Of a stretch of 64,000 nt of DNA, positions 23,945 through 34,500 are shown one piece after another; the stretch's first letter is position 1; every line of letters begins with the position of its first letter. The position numbers and the translations under genes are program-made. The notes beneath the pieces are model-generated. The model was not told where the DNA came from, ran no database searches, and saw nothing but the letters and a program-made list of their open reading frames with translations. Origin of the DNA: Candidatus Methanogranum gryphiswaldense. GTDB taxonomy: Archaea; Thermoplasmatota; Thermoplasmata; Methanomassiliicoccales; Methanomethylophilaceae. The stretch covers positions 741,093-805,092 of the forward strand of contig CP076745.1 of the NCBI GenBank assembly GCA_019262145.1, read 5' to 3'.

Positions 23945-26005
23945 ATGCAAGCAAGGTTCTGCAGATACTGCCACAGTCTCATGACTCCGGGCAGTGAACG
24001 CTGCAGGCAGTGTGGGAGAGAGCTCTCCGATGACTCCGACAGTAATCAGTCCAGCCTTATGGGATATATGAGCGCTAAGGCAGCTCAGAAGGTCGTCTAT
24101 CAAGCAAATAAGGCTGCACCGTACATGCCATATGCACCAAGGGAGGGTCAGTTGGATATCATCTGCGATATTCGTTCAGCTCTTGACGACCATAGACATA
24201 TCGTGGTCGAGTCAGGCACTGGAACAGGAAAGACCATAGTTTCTTTGGCAGCAGGTCTGGAGCATGCAAAAAGAACCAGTAAGAAGGTAGTGTATCTTAC
24301 CAGGACGATATCCCAGAGTGACCAGGTCATGAAGGAACTCAGGGCAATATCCTCCATACAGGATATCTCTGGAATAACTTTGACCGGGAGGAACAAGGCC
24401 TGTCCGCTTTTCAGAGGCGAGGAGTACGACAATCTTCTTCCAAATGTATTGTCTCTGATGTGCGAGGACAAGAAATCAAAAAGCAACAGAGGTTCTGCGG
24501 GCGGTTGCAGATATTACGACAGAACAAAACAGATGCTTTCCGACATTGAGAACTATTGCAGGACCAATTTCCCGACATCAGACGAATTGGACAAATACTG
24601 TATTCAGCAGGGTGTCTGTCCTTATGAGACAAGGAAGGCCCTGATGAAGGAATTCGATGTCATAGTGGCACCTTATATCCATATTCTTTCTGAAGATATA
24701 AGGGTCAATTTCCTCACCAATTTGGGTGGTGAGAACGTATCTGTACTCCTCATTGTGGACGAGGCCCACAATCTGATAGATGCTGCAAGACAGCAGGAGA
24801 GTTATTCGATATCCATCCATATGATCGAGGCCGCGATCGACGAGTGTACAGCATTCAAGAGACCAGAATTGTATGAAGGGGTGGTGATGGACGATCTGGT
24901 CAATTTTATCAAGGTCATTGTCAGGCAACTCGGAGTAAGATACATAACGTTAGGAGTCACAGAATGCAAACTTCCTAACAATGCTGTCGAGGAAATGATA
25001 TACAAAAAATTCAGTCTGGATCAAAAAACGCTTGATATGGCCGTGAATAAGATGATAGAGTTGGGAGAGGACAGAATGGACGTTCTTCTGGACAAAGGAG
25101 AACAGAACATGTCCCCCATCTATGCTCTTGGGGTTGCATTGAAGAATTGGACATCTTCAGAAGGTGAAAGGTATGTCAAATCGATAAAGACACGTGATGA
25201 TGGGGAATATCTTTCAGCCGCGTGCATAGACCCATCAGACATAGTAAGGTTCATGCAAGGCTTGGATGGGGCTATTCATATGTCTGGTACCCTTCAGCCT
25301 TTGGAACAGTACTACAAGGTGATGGGACTTCCAAAGAATACTTTGGCAAGAACATATCCTTCTCCGTTTCCTCCAGAGAACAAATCTGTGATATTTGTCG
25401 AAGACGTAACGACAAAATATGACGTTATGAGTAAAGACCCAGCAATGTTAACTAAGATAGAGAGGAAGATAGCATCACTTTGTAATGCGGTCGATAAGAA
25501 CACGTTGATATTCTTCCCTTCATACAAGATGATGAACAGTATGCGCCCCTTCCTTGAGAGAGATATAGACAAGAGTCTGTATTGGGAAGAGCCAGGTCAT
25601 CAAAATAAGACCATGCGGTCGCTTGATGTATTCAGGAAAGGTAATGATGGTATTTTCTGCTGTGTGATCGGTGGTTCAGTTGCTGAAGGTATAGATTTTC
25701 CAGGTGATGAACTTTGTTTTGCAATTTTGGTAGGTATACAGTTCCCTCCGCCGTCCTTGGAATTGAAGGCGATGAGCGATATGTACGACCAACGTTACGG
25801 TGCGGGCATGGGATGGAAGTATCTTCAGGAGACACCTGCAGTGCGTAAAATGAGGCAGGCGATAGGTCGTTTGATAAGGACGGAGACGGACAGAGGGATG
25901 GCCGTAATACTTGATTCACGCGCTTCAAGATACCAGAGGCAACTCGAGGCAAAACCCTCTGACGATCCAGTAAGAGATGTTGTGCAGTTCTTTGCCAAAC
26001 ATTAA
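23945..26005 (+). CDS. XPD/DinG-family superfamily 2 DNA helicase with N-terminal zinc ribbon
   Basis: I take ATG 23945 as start, directly before a four-cysteine ribbon (C6, C9, C20, C23). Walker A is ESGTGTGKT (about 89-97) and the DEAH box is VDEAHNLID (about 270). Between them lie cysteines in ACPLF, GCRYYD and QQGVCPYE, matching the Fe-S cluster site of XPD-type helicases. The C-terminal motor has AEGIDFPG and QAIGRLIRTETDRG. It should unwind DNA 5' to 3' in repair. The zinc ribbon is an addition to the usual XPD layout. The length of 686 residues is normal. Confidence 0.85.
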   Translation: MQARFCRYCHSLMTPGSERCRQCGRELSDDSDSNQSSLMGYMSAKAAQKVVYQANKAAPYMPYAPREGQLDIICDIRSALDDHRHIVVESGTGTGKTIVSLAAGLEHAKRTSKKVVYLTRTISQSDQVMKELRAISSIQDISGITLTGRNKACPLFRGEEYDNLLPNVLSLMCEDKKSKSNRGSAGGCRYYDRTKQMLSDIENYCRTNFPTSDELDKYCIQQGVCPYETRKALMKEFDVIVAPYIHILSEDIRVNFLTNLGGENVSVLLIVDEAHNLIDAARQQESYSISIHMIEAAIDECTAFKRPELYEGVVMDDLVNFIKVIVRQLGVRYITLGVTECKLPNNAVEEMIYKKFSLDQKTLDMAVNKMIELGEDRMDVLLDKGEQNMSPIYALGVALKNWTSSEGERYVKSIKTRDDGEYLSAACIDPSDIVRFMQGLDGAIHMSGTLQPLEQYYKVMGLPKNTLARTYPSPFPPENKSVIFVEDVTTKYDVMSKDPAMLTKIERKIASLCNAVDKNTLIFFPSYKMMNSMRPFLERDIDKSLYWEEPGHQNKTMRSLDVFRKGNDGIFCCVIGGSVAEGIDFPGDELCFAILVGIQFPPPSLELKAMSDMYDQRYGAGMGWKYLQETPAVRKMRQAIGRLIRTETDRGMAVILDSRASRYQRQLEAKPSDDPVRDVVQFFAKH

Positions 26006-26040
26006 AAATAGCTATATACATCCTTTAAAATTGTTGTATC

Positions 26041-26979
26041 ATGGCACTGTTGAATGTACTTGTCAATGTCAGATATTGGATATTGGCAGGCGTCATATGT
26101 GCATTCTTGATAGGTTCTATCGGAGACATAGCTTCGACATTGCTCATAGTCGTTCTGATAATCCAGATGTCCTTGTCAATGGAGGGTCTCACCCTACGTA
26201 CCAAGGACATATCAGATAATTCCAAGGGAATAATACTTTCACTTGTTTCGTGTTTTGTGATAAGTAGTGGTTCAGCTTTATTGATGGGGCTTTTCTTCAG
26301 ATCTGCATATCCTGATATATGGAGTGGGTGGGTAATGCTTGCCGCAACACCTTGTGCAGTGTCGGTCATAACATTTGCGCTTTATTTGAAAGGTGATATC
26401 AAATTATCGATATTGGCGACAACTGTCATTTACTTATGTGCTTTGATATTCACTCCTTTGATGACATACATATTTGCTGGGGATGCGGTGAATCCTCTTC
26501 AGATATTGAAATATGTTGTATTATTCATCGTTATACCTTTGGTTGCGACATATCCATTGAAGAGATTGCATCTTAACAGGGATGTCAAGGTCATCGGGAT
26601 CAACATGATGATGTTCATGATGGTGCTGTTATCCGTGGGGTTCAATAGAGACTATTTCTTCAGTGAACCTACTATGGTGGTGTATATCGCTTTGGCATCT
26701 TTTGTTAGGATATTCATTGTCAGTCTTGTGATGTTCTACATAATGAAGAGAGCAGAAGTTCAAAGGGATAAGGCGTTCGTATATCTGGGAATGGCAGTTT
26801 GGAAGAATTCCGGGTTAGCATCAACATTGTGCATACTGCTTCTTGCAGATGCTCCGGAGGCTGTACTTCCTTGTGTTATATCTCTCCTTGTGGAGACCAT
26901 ATGGTTCGGTTCGTTGAGTGGTTATTTCAATAAGAAATGGCCGCACAGTTCAGTTGAAGGAGAGCCTGTCACACTTTGA
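26041..26979 (+). CDS. bile acid:sodium symporter (BASS)-like membrane transporter
   Basis: The 312-residue protein has about nine to ten membrane helices. The family core LAATPCAVSVITFALYLKGD lies in the first half, and GMAVWKNSGLASTL with DAPEAVLP in the second half resembles the second discontinuous helix. Members carry organic anions with sodium. The substrate here cannot be inferred. The gene follows the helicase gene by 35 bases, possibly on the same transcript. Confidence 0.75.
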   Translation: MALLNVLVNVRYWILAGVICAFLIGSIGDIASTLLIVVLIIQMSLSMEGLTLRTKDISDNSKGIILSLVSCFVISSGSALLMGLFFRSAYPDIWSGWVMLAATPCAVSVITFALYLKGDIKLSILATTVIYLCALIFTPLMTYIFAGDAVNPLQILKYVVLFIVIPLVATYPLKRLHLNRDVKVIGINMMMFMMVLLSVGFNRDYFFSEPTMVVYIALASFVRIFIVSLVMFYIMKRAEVQRDKAFVYLGMAVWKNSGLASTLCILLLADAPEAVLPCVISLLVETIWFGSLSGYFNKKWPHSSVEGEPVTL

Positions 26980-27028
26980 TCCCCTATGTTTGTATATAAT
27001 GTAAACCGAGTTTGTTTGTCGATGTGTC

Positions 27029-27037
27029 TTTAAATAT
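27029..27037 (+). promoter_or_regulatory. box A of the tRNA-Ser gene
   Basis: TTTAAATAT lies 24-32 bases before the tRNA, the standard distance for an archaeal TATA box. Confidence 0.65.
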
Positions 27038-27060
27038 GATAATATATTAGGGAGGAACAA

Positions 27061-27145
27061 GCGGAGATAGCTAAGCCTGGCCCACGGCGCCGGTCTTGAA
27101 AACCGGTGGTGTCTCACCACGGGAGTTCGAATCTCCCTCTCCGCG
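27061..27145 (+). tRNA. tRNA-Ser (anticodon UGA)
   Basis: The acceptor stem is GCGGAGA/TCTCCGC with discriminator G (27145). The anticodon stem CCGGT/ACCGG holds the loop CTTGAAA, giving anticodon TGA at 27097-27099. A long variable arm (GGTG..CACC) is typical of serine tRNA, and the T arm is GGGAG-TTCGAAT-CTCCC. The gene has no intron and no encoded CCA. Confidence 0.95.
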
Positions 27146-27362
27146 CTAACTTTTTTGTCCAGATCGTCATTTTTTGGAGTTCAAATTTTTTGGGGATTTC
27201 TAGATTTCTGTATATAATGAACTGGATTCAAACTTAACTTTTATTGATGTAATATTCCTGCTGTCTAGGAGGGACACGCGGGGCAGTGAAACGACACAAT
27301 TCCTTCAGTATTTTGCACAAAAACTTAAAGAAATATATTTGCTGATTATTGTTTTAAACAAA

Positions 27363-27387
27363 TATACATATATACATATATACATAA
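27363..27387. repeat. short tandem repeat TATACATA x3
   Basis: About three tandem copies of TATACATA occur 45-70 bases upstream of the next gene. They may supply its TATA box. A possible hairpin nested at about 27266-27300 is too weak to call. Confidence 0.45.
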
Positions 27388-27432
27388 CAAGTATCATATA
27401 CTCAGATTCATATATACACCTGAGGAAAAAAT

Positions 27433-27717
27433 ATGAAATCATTAAATGAAAAAGAAAAATCAATCAAAAAAAAGTTTGGTAAGACAGAAAAGAAAGTAAA
27501 AGCCTCGTTGAATGAGACAGAAGACAAAGTAAAAATCTCGCTGAATGATACAGAAAAGTCAGTTAAAAAAAAGCTTGGCAAGACAGAAGACAAGATGAAG
27601 TCATCTCTGGATAAAACCGAAAAATCAGTAAAAAAGTCTTTAGGCGAGTCAAAAGATAAAATAAATTCTTCGCTGAGCAAAACTAAAAAATCTGTTAAAA
27701 AATCTTTAGATAAATGA
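27433..27717 (+). CDS. lysine-rich protein of 11-residue repeats
   Basis: The 94-residue protein is almost entirely eight copies of an 11-residue unit, consensus SL.KTEKSVKK, as in SLNETEDKVKI, KLGKTEDKMKS and SLDKTEKSVKK. It has no cysteine, tryptophan or membrane segment. An 11-residue periodicity is known from group 3 LEA proteins, apolipoproteins and synucleins, which form amphipathic helices on membranes or when drying. The strong positive charge would also suit nucleic-acid binding. GAGG lies a few bases before the ATG. Function is inferred only from repeat type. Confidence 0.65.
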   Translation: MKSLNEKEKSIKKKFGKTEKKVKASLNETEDKVKISLNDTEKSVKKKLGKTEDKMKSSLDKTEKSVKKSLGESKDKINSSLSKTKKSVKKSLDK

Positions 27718-27953
27718 GTAGAAATTAAGACCTCTTTAGGATTCTGCAGTAGAGCGATAAAATAACGGTCGATTGTTGGATCTTAAAATTTTTTATTGAA
27801 TTTTTAGATGAGTATGCATATTTTCAATATCGTTATAAATTATGCATTGTAAGCGAACGTGGTCTGATTAAGAGGTCTTGGGTCTTTTGATATTAATGGG
27901 ATTATAAATGAAAATATACGATATTTTTAATATCTATATACGTATATACAATT

Positions 27954-28217
27954 ATGACAATATGTGATTTAGATCCAGAGACAGTAAACGATCTTAAGAA
28001 TATGATCTGGGATTATGATCTGACGAAACAACAGGCCATTAGCTATTACTTTTATCAGAAAGGCAATACTATGCAAGAGATTGCAGAGATGTTGGATATT
28101 AAACAGCCAAATGTCTCAGCACACATATCCAAAGCTAAAGTGAAGATAATCGAAAAGACCGGTGTGAAGCTTGATTTGATTTGCAATGCTCGGAAAAAAG
28201 ATACGTTTCTCGATTGA
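27954..28217 (+). CDS. small helix-turn-helix DNA-binding protein (sigma-region-4-like)
   Basis: The 87-residue protein has the helix-turn-helix TMQEIAEMLDIKQPNVSAHISKAKVKI, preceded by LTKQQAISYYFYQKG, as in sigma region 4 or LuxR-type domains. There is no other domain. The gene has a TATA-rich stretch (ATCTATATACG) about 25 bases upstream, so the transcript may be leaderless. Such proteins act as transcription regulators. A ten-base inverted repeat AAGACCTCTT/AAGAGGTCTT flanks the upstream gap at 27727 and 27870 and could be a binding site. Confidence 0.7.
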   Translation: MTICDLDPETVNDLKNMIWDYDLTKQQAISYYFYQKGNTMQEIAEMLDIKQPNVSAHISKAKVKIIEKTGVKLDLICNARKKDTFLD

Positions 28218-28428
28218 GATACGAAAATTCAATCAAGGTTGCGATATTCGATCATCGATTCTTTTGGTAATGCAAATTTCAATTTTGCTATAGTTTGTAT
28301 GAATAATAATGGGGAAAATAAAAATACTGTGTGAAAGAACCTACGTAACATCGTGAAATAAAAATAGCAAGAGCAGGTCACAATCACATAGGATTATTGA
28401 TTTCAGGGTTTAGGAATAATGTGAAAAT

Positions 28429-29295
28429 ATGGTCTCTATATTCGAACAGATAAAAAGATTCATCATCGGAACGATCGTAGGTGTAGCCTCGATGCTTCCT
28501 GGGGTCAGCGGTGGGATAATCGCTGTCTGTTTTGGAATATATGAACGATTGGTAGCAGACCTTGCGGACCTAAGACATAGACTCAAGATGGATTTTGTAT
28601 TCATATCGGTAATTGGATTGGGCATTTTATTTGGTATGGTGGTCTCTGCATTTGGATTGGACTATTTGATGAATAAATATCTGGTCCTCGCCTTGTTCTT
28701 TTTCTTCGGCCTTATAATCGGACAGATACCAGAATTATGGAACATAACAAAACCTAAAAGTAATAAATTTAACAAATACAACGTAGTTGCATTGATAATC
28801 GGGTTTTCTGCAATGCTTGTCATTTTAAAATTGGGGATCGGAGAAGACGTATCTGTAGGACACAATATGTGGTCGTATCTGTGTCTTATTTTTGTGGGTG
28901 TCGTAATTGCGGTATCAAAATTGGCACCAGGCATAAGCGGTTCAGCGATACTGTTGGCACTTGGCCTTTATCAGCCATTGATGAATGCCGTCACTAATTA
29001 TGATTGGGCATTATTGATTCCTCTTGGAATCGGATTGATAGTAGGTGTTCTAGGTTTTGCAAAAGTTATAAATTATGCCTTGAACTACCACAGAATATCT
29101 ACTTATTGTACAATATTGGGTCTTACGGTGGGCTCTGTGATCGTCATATTTAGTTATGCTTACGCAGAGATTACATCTGTTTCCGATGTTCTCGGTGGAA
29201 TATTGGCAATCTTCATAGGAGTTGGAATGAGTATTTTGTTTGTCAAGATAGGAAAGATCTCTTTCAATCAAAATCAAACAAATGAAACTTTGTAA
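28429..29295 (+). CDS. DUF368 membrane protein (polyprenyl-phosphate transporter family)
   Basis: The 288-residue protein has eight to nine membrane helices and the DUF368 signatures GVASMLPGVSGGIIAV near the N-terminus and SKLAPGISGSAILLALG in the second half, an internal duplication. Bacterial members (PopT) recycle undecaprenyl phosphate across the membrane. In archaea the cargo would be a dolichyl-type phosphate used for glycosylation, which is inference. It stands alone. Confidence 0.85.
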   Translation: MVSIFEQIKRFIIGTIVGVASMLPGVSGGIIAVCFGIYERLVADLADLRHRLKMDFVFISVIGLGILFGMVVSAFGLDYLMNKYLVLALFFFFGLIIGQIPELWNITKPKSNKFNKYNVVALIIGFSAMLVILKLGIGEDVSVGHNMWSYLCLIFVGVVIAVSKLAPGISGSAILLALGLYQPLMNAVTNYDWALLIPLGIGLIVGVLGFAKVINYALNYHRISTYCTILGLTVGSVIVIFSYAYAEITSVSDVLGGILAIFIGVGMSILFVKIGKISFNQNQTNETL

Positions 29296-29760
29296 GTTGT
29301 ATTGATTAAAATCTCATATGTAAGTTATATTTCAAGATGACTGGTTAATTTTTGATTTGTAATTTGATGAATTTGATATAAACCATGTTTTTTGTATGGT
29401 TGAATCCTTGACATATGTTCGAGAATATTATTTTGAGCTAAATTATGTATTGTGTTTTGATTGATGACAATTTACTTTTGTCTTTACACGAACTTGTTTT
29501 TTTTATAGAATATTGATTGCTTGTGAGTGAATTAAGTGATAATTAGGTTATATTTTGTAATATAGAATTATAAACGATACATGATAATGTAAGTCGTTAC
29601 CGTCGTTATTTTGACAGAGATGACCGTATTCCATTAATGATGTTGGCAAATCTATTTGCATCAAATTGGCATATCGGGTTTGCTGAATTCAATCATTTAA
29701 CAACAAAGTGTGTTAGGCATTCTTGTTGATGTGATGATATGATAAAAAGATGTGAAACTC
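29296..29760. other. AT-rich intergenic region without recognisable gene
   Basis: These 465 bases contain only short frames. AACCAT/ATGGTT arms at about 29380-29403 around a T-rich loop may end the DUF368 transcript. The rest holds AT-rich stretches, some near the next start, which may carry its promoter. Confidence 0.5.
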
Positions 29761-30720
29761 ATGGAGACGATATTCGCAGACAAATTATCAAAGAGATATG
29801 AGGATAATTTGGCGGTCAATTCCCTTTCTTTGTCCATATGCCCAGAGATATACGGTCTTCTTGGACCCAACGGATCTGGTAAGACAACCACCGTGAATAT
29901 GTTGACAACAATGATGAGGCCGACATCTGGAAATGCTACGATCTGCGGTCATGATATAAGGACAGAACAGAAATCCATCAGGGAATGTATGAGTTACGTT
30001 CCGCAGTATATCGCTGCAGATACAAAGCTTACAGGCAGAGAAAATGTGAACCTCTATGCTAAACTGTATGGGCTGAAGGATAAATCAGAAAGAAGATCAA
30101 AGGTCGATGAGGCCTTGTCCATGATGGGCCTTTTGGAACGTGCTGAAGATCTTACAAAAACATATTCCGGCGGAATGCACAGAAGGTTGGAGATCGCCCA
30201 GGCATTGGTACATGACCCAGAGATTCTTTTTTTAGATGAACCGACCGTTGGTCTTGACGTCTCTGCAAGAAGATCCATATGGAAGCACATCGTAAATTTG
30301 AAACATAATGGAATGACGATCTTCGTGACGACCCATCAGATGGAAGAGGCAGAAAGGTATTGCGACCGCGTTGGCATAATGAAACTCGGAAATCTTCTCA
30401 GAGAGGGTAAACCCGCAGATCTTACAGCTTCGGTGAAATCGATAATCTCGATAGGTGCGGAAGGTCCTGTACCGGAATCGCTTATTGAAAAGATACAATT
30501 GATAAAGAATGAGAATGGGGAAGCGATATTCCTTTCTGAGGACTCAACGGACATGGATGATATCCTTTCCGCATATGAGATGGAAGGAAAAAGGATAATA
30601 ACATCATCGATAAGAAAACCCACTTTGGAGGACATTTATCTCCTTTCTATAGACAAAGGTACAGAAGACATCGGGTCATTCGATCGTGGACAGTTCAACA
30701 ATATGATGAGGAGGAGATGA
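29761..30720 (+). CDS. ABC transporter ATP-binding protein (ABC-2 / drug-exporter type)
   Basis: ATG 29761 (METIFADKL) is preferred over GTG 29752. Walker A is GPNGSGKTT (34-42), the signature is YSGGMHRR, and Walker B is ILFLDEPTVGLD followed by a switch THQMEEAE. The C-terminal 90 residues are the regulatory tail seen in DrrA-type exporters. The stop overlaps the start of the permease gene (ATGA), so the two form one exporter. Substrate is unknown; multidrug or lipid export is typical. Confidence 0.88.
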   Translation: METIFADKLSKRYEDNLAVNSLSLSICPEIYGLLGPNGSGKTTTVNMLTTMMRPTSGNATICGHDIRTEQKSIRECMSYVPQYIAADTKLTGRENVNLYAKLYGLKDKSERRSKVDEALSMMGLLERAEDLTKTYSGGMHRRLEIAQALVHDPEILFLDEPTVGLDVSARRSIWKHIVNLKHNGMTIFVTTHQMEEAERYCDRVGIMKLGNLLREGKPADLTASVKSIISIGAEGPVPESLIEKIQLIKNENGEAIFLSEDSTDMDDILSAYEMEGKRIITSSIRKPTLEDIYLLSIDKGTEDIGSFDRGQFNNMMRRR

Positions 30721-31448
30721 GCATGTACAGAATGTTCGCCTACATAGAGCGTGACCTCATAAGATGGGGACGTTCGCCTCTCAATATCATTGCGACATTG
30801 GCTATGCCTGCGGCTTGGCTAATATTTGTGGGATTGATCATGCCGGTAAAGTATGACAATTATCTCGATTTCGTGACTCCCGGTGTTTTGATACTTACCA
30901 TGATGACAGCTGGTCTTGCCGCCGGTTCATCCATAATGTTCGATAAGACGCTGGGCTATCTGAATAAGTTTTTGGCATTACCCGCTCCCAGAGAGAGTAT
31001 ATTGGCTGGCAAGATCATCTTCATCACAGTGAGAGGATTGCTGCAGACAACTGTCATATTGGTCATAGCGATCCTTATAGGGGCCACTGTTCAATCATTC
31101 ATATGTTATTTAGAGATCTATCTTGTATTATTCCTGTTCGGGGTCATGATGTCAGCACTTGGATCTACAGTAGCACTCTATCTCAATGATCACGATACTT
31201 ATGCTGCATTCCAAGGGATGGTATCCATGCCTCTGTATTTTGCATCAACGGCGTTGATACCTTATGATCAGATGCCAGAGGCATTGAAGATCGTATCCAC
31301 GTTGAATCCATTGACCTATGCGATAGATGCAATAAGGGATCTGGCTGCAGGTGAGGTTCCACTGATGGAGATCGGCGTATTATTCCTATTGACAGTGGCC
31401 ATATTGTTGATATGCGCCTATAAATTCCGTAAGGTAACCATACAGTGA
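30717..31448 (+). CDS. ABC-2 type transporter permease
   Basis: The 243-residue protein has six membrane helices and the ABC-2 layout, including GLAAGSSIMFDKTLGYLNKF and a C-terminal LNPLTYAIDAIRD motif. It begins within the stop of the ATPase gene (ATG 30717; ATG 30723 is the alternative). Together they make a half-size exporter that should dimerise. A terminator hairpin follows at 31465-31484. Confidence 0.87.
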   Translation: MSMYRMFAYIERDLIRWGRSPLNIIATLAMPAAWLIFVGLIMPVKYDNYLDFVTPGVLILTMMTAGLAAGSSIMFDKTLGYLNKFLALPAPRESILAGKIIFITVRGLLQTTVILVIAILIGATVQSFICYLEIYLVLFLFGVMMSALGSTVALYLNDHDTYAAFQGMVSMPLYFASTALIPYDQMPEALKIVSTLNPLTYAIDAIRDLAAGEVPLMEIGVLFLLTVAILLICAYKFRKVTIQ

Positions 31449-31464
31449 AAAATAATAAATTATC

Positions 31465-31484
31465 GCGGACAGGATCTGGTCCGC
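31465..31484. terminator. hairpin between convergent genes
   Basis: GCGGAC and GTCCGC form a stem with an eight-base loop between the permease and chelatase genes, with AT-rich flanks on both sides. Confidence 0.55.
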
Positions 31485-31501
31485 AGTTAAAAATTAAAAT
31501 A

Positions 31502-34500
31502 TCAGATCTTTTTCTTCATTCTCATCCGTTTATCGATCTTTGTGGCTATTTCTGAAAGATTTTCATTCCATCCTTCGACCTCGTTAGATGTAATGATGTC
31601 GATGTTGCCTCCCTGATATTCGCCTTCGCCTGCAAGTTCTTCCATCCAGGATTCGATCTCGACGTAGTTCTCTTTGAGCTCTTCTAGTATCTTTTCATCT
31701 GCATTCCAAAGACCGCGTTGGTTTGCCTCCAACATGCGTCTTGCGATCTCTTCCAGAGCATACGGGTTGTTCTCTTGGAAGAACTTCTTCATCTCTGGGT
31801 CATTGACAAATGTGGATGTTATCTGATCGAATATCCAGTCATCTACTTCATGTGTGGATGCTTCCCATCCGTAGACACGGGTTATCCGTTTCATCATGTC
31901 AGTTGCACCCTTGTAACCGTGTTGTTTCTCTCCCTCAATCCAGCGAGGATTGAATAATTTCGTTCTAACTGTTCTGCGTATCTCGTCCGCTAATGTATGG
32001 ACATTTATGTCCTTCGGTTCACGAGTGTCGCCATAATACGATCTCACTTCTTTTCCCGAAAGCTGTCTGGATGCTGCTGTAAGTCCCCCTTGGTTACTGA
32101 AGTAGGAGCAACATCCAAGAAGATCATGTTCGTCAGTGGCGGTCTTGTTATAAGTGATGCTGACCGTTGAGAGATTTGATGCGAATTGACCATGCATGGC
32201 CTTTCCGTTCCTGTTACCTCCGTATGCATAACCGTTGGATGTTATGTAGATGTCAGAAAGGTCCTTTTCTGTTTTCCAAGAACTGGCAAAGACAGCCAGA
32301 TTAACACCAGATACGTAGGATCCGGGAGGAGCGCAGAAGAATCTTGCTGTTGCCTCATCGATATCAACGCCTTCACAAAGTGATGTCTGGGTATGTTTCC
32401 TGATAAAATTCATATCTTCAGGTTCATCCAATTCCGATAGTTCGCGTACTGCGGCATCCAATAGGTCGACGCAATTCATGAAATTGTCCCTTAATATTCC
32501 GGATGTGCGCACTGTCACATCTATGCGGGGATGTCTCATTTCCTCCAATGGTATGATCTTGTAATTGTGTACTTGTCCGTTAGGGCCCCATATCGGCTTT
32601 ACACCAATTAAAGACATGATCTGGGACATTACTTCTCCGTCTGCCATCAGAAGATCGTTGCACATCCAGAAGAATGCTATATTCTCAGGTATTTCTCCGG
32701 TGTCATCAAGATATTTCTTGATGATCCCGTCAGCCAATATTATTCCAACCCTCCATGCTGTGTTGGTTGGCAGGCGGTGCGGGTCGAGGGAATAGAAGTT
32801 CTTACCTGTCGGTAAGATATCTGGACGCCCTCTCGTTATTAGTCCTGATGGTCCGGGAGGTACATATCCTCCTGCCAATCCATTTAAGAGAGCTTCGATC
32901 TCATGGGAATCATCGATGCGTTTGGAAATGTCCATTACTTTTTCCTTGTACATATCCAGCAGAGATATCTGGTCTTCATTCGCGTCCAGGCATAGTATGT
33001 TCAATGCCTCGTCGGCATTTTTTCCTTCAAGGAGCATGCCGATCATATCGCGTGTTTTGTTACCTATCAGTTCTATTACTGCACCATTTGAAAGTCCCAT
33101 ATCGAGATCGTAGCCTTCTTGATTTTTGTACATATGATCAAGATCAACTTCCATGATCTCCGCGATAAGGTCCTTTATAGAACCAGAACCAGCATCATAC
33201 TTCAATATGGAGTTAATGAATTCTACTCTCATATTGCCTTCTGGAACTGTGCCAATTATATGCATGCCCATGTTCATCTGTGAGTTCCTTATCTTTGAAA
33301 GGATCTCGTGGCATTTTCTAACACACTCATCAAGAGGGGTGTCATGTGTCAGGTTAAGTTCAGTGAGGTTGGCTTTTTTGGCGGCATCCATTATCATATG
33401 TTTCAATTGATGTGAATGGGAAGGATCTTGGCGGGCATTTTCGTATTGTTCAAGGAGATTTTCAAGGTCTGTGAAGTCATCGTATAGTGAACTTCCTACC
33501 ATTACACATTGCATATGATCTACCAATGTGGCACATGATCTTCTTTTTGCGATCGTACCTTCTGGCGGGTTGTCAGAATTATAGATGTACAGATGAGGTA
33601 CCTTACCGATGCCGATCATAGGGTAACAATTATCTACGCTCATCCCTGTTGTCTTGCCTGGAAGGAACTCAAGGTTTCCATGGGTTCCTACGTGAACGAC
33701 CGCATCTGCACCCCACATCTCCTCGTAGTAGAAGTATGTGGCCAAATACTGATGTGTAGGGGGACATAGAGGGTCGTGCAGTATCTTGCACACTTCTCCA
33801 TCGCATCTAGCGCCGTAACATCCTCTCTTCGGTTGTACTGCAAGTATGGCATTGCCATATGAGACACCGGTTATCAGGATCTCGTTGTCAAGCACCATGC
33901 TCTTACCTGGAGGTTCTCCCCAGGTATCGACGATCTTCTTTTTCAGTGTGGGTTCCAGTGTCTCGAAGTATCTATTGTACTCGTCCACCGGCATCCTGTA
34001 GATGACACCGCCATGTTTGCTTATTTCTTGTACAGTGGTCCATCTGAACTCAGATATGGCCTTGTGGTCCATTATGTTTGCAATGAGCGCTTTTCCATTC
34101 TCGGGTGGGTCCACAGAATATCCTTCTGCTTTCATTGATTTCAGGATATTTGCCATGCTCTCATGGGTATCCAGATGGGATGCCCCTCCGACGTTTGCCT
34201 CAACACTGGCACATGGATTATTATTAAAGAAGAATACGATCTTCCTTTCGTTGACAGGCTTTTGTCCCATCTTTATTCTTCTCATTACACGTTCTGCAAG
34301 TCTTTTGCTGCTTGCAGGTATCAATGTGCGTTGGTAATCCATCTCTTCATTCGGACGTGTTGCTGCCAGCATAATTGGTTCGATCATTCCTTCGAATTCA
34401 GGGAATGCGATCATCCATGCTATGTCCTCTGTCAGTCCTGGTGAGTTCTCCCATTTCTCGATAGACTGATGTGTGGCTATTACTGGTTGGAATACGGGAA

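Noticed and set aside
27266-27300. Possible small RNA after the tRNA gene
   Set aside because: Only short four-base nested stems and no second copy for comparison.
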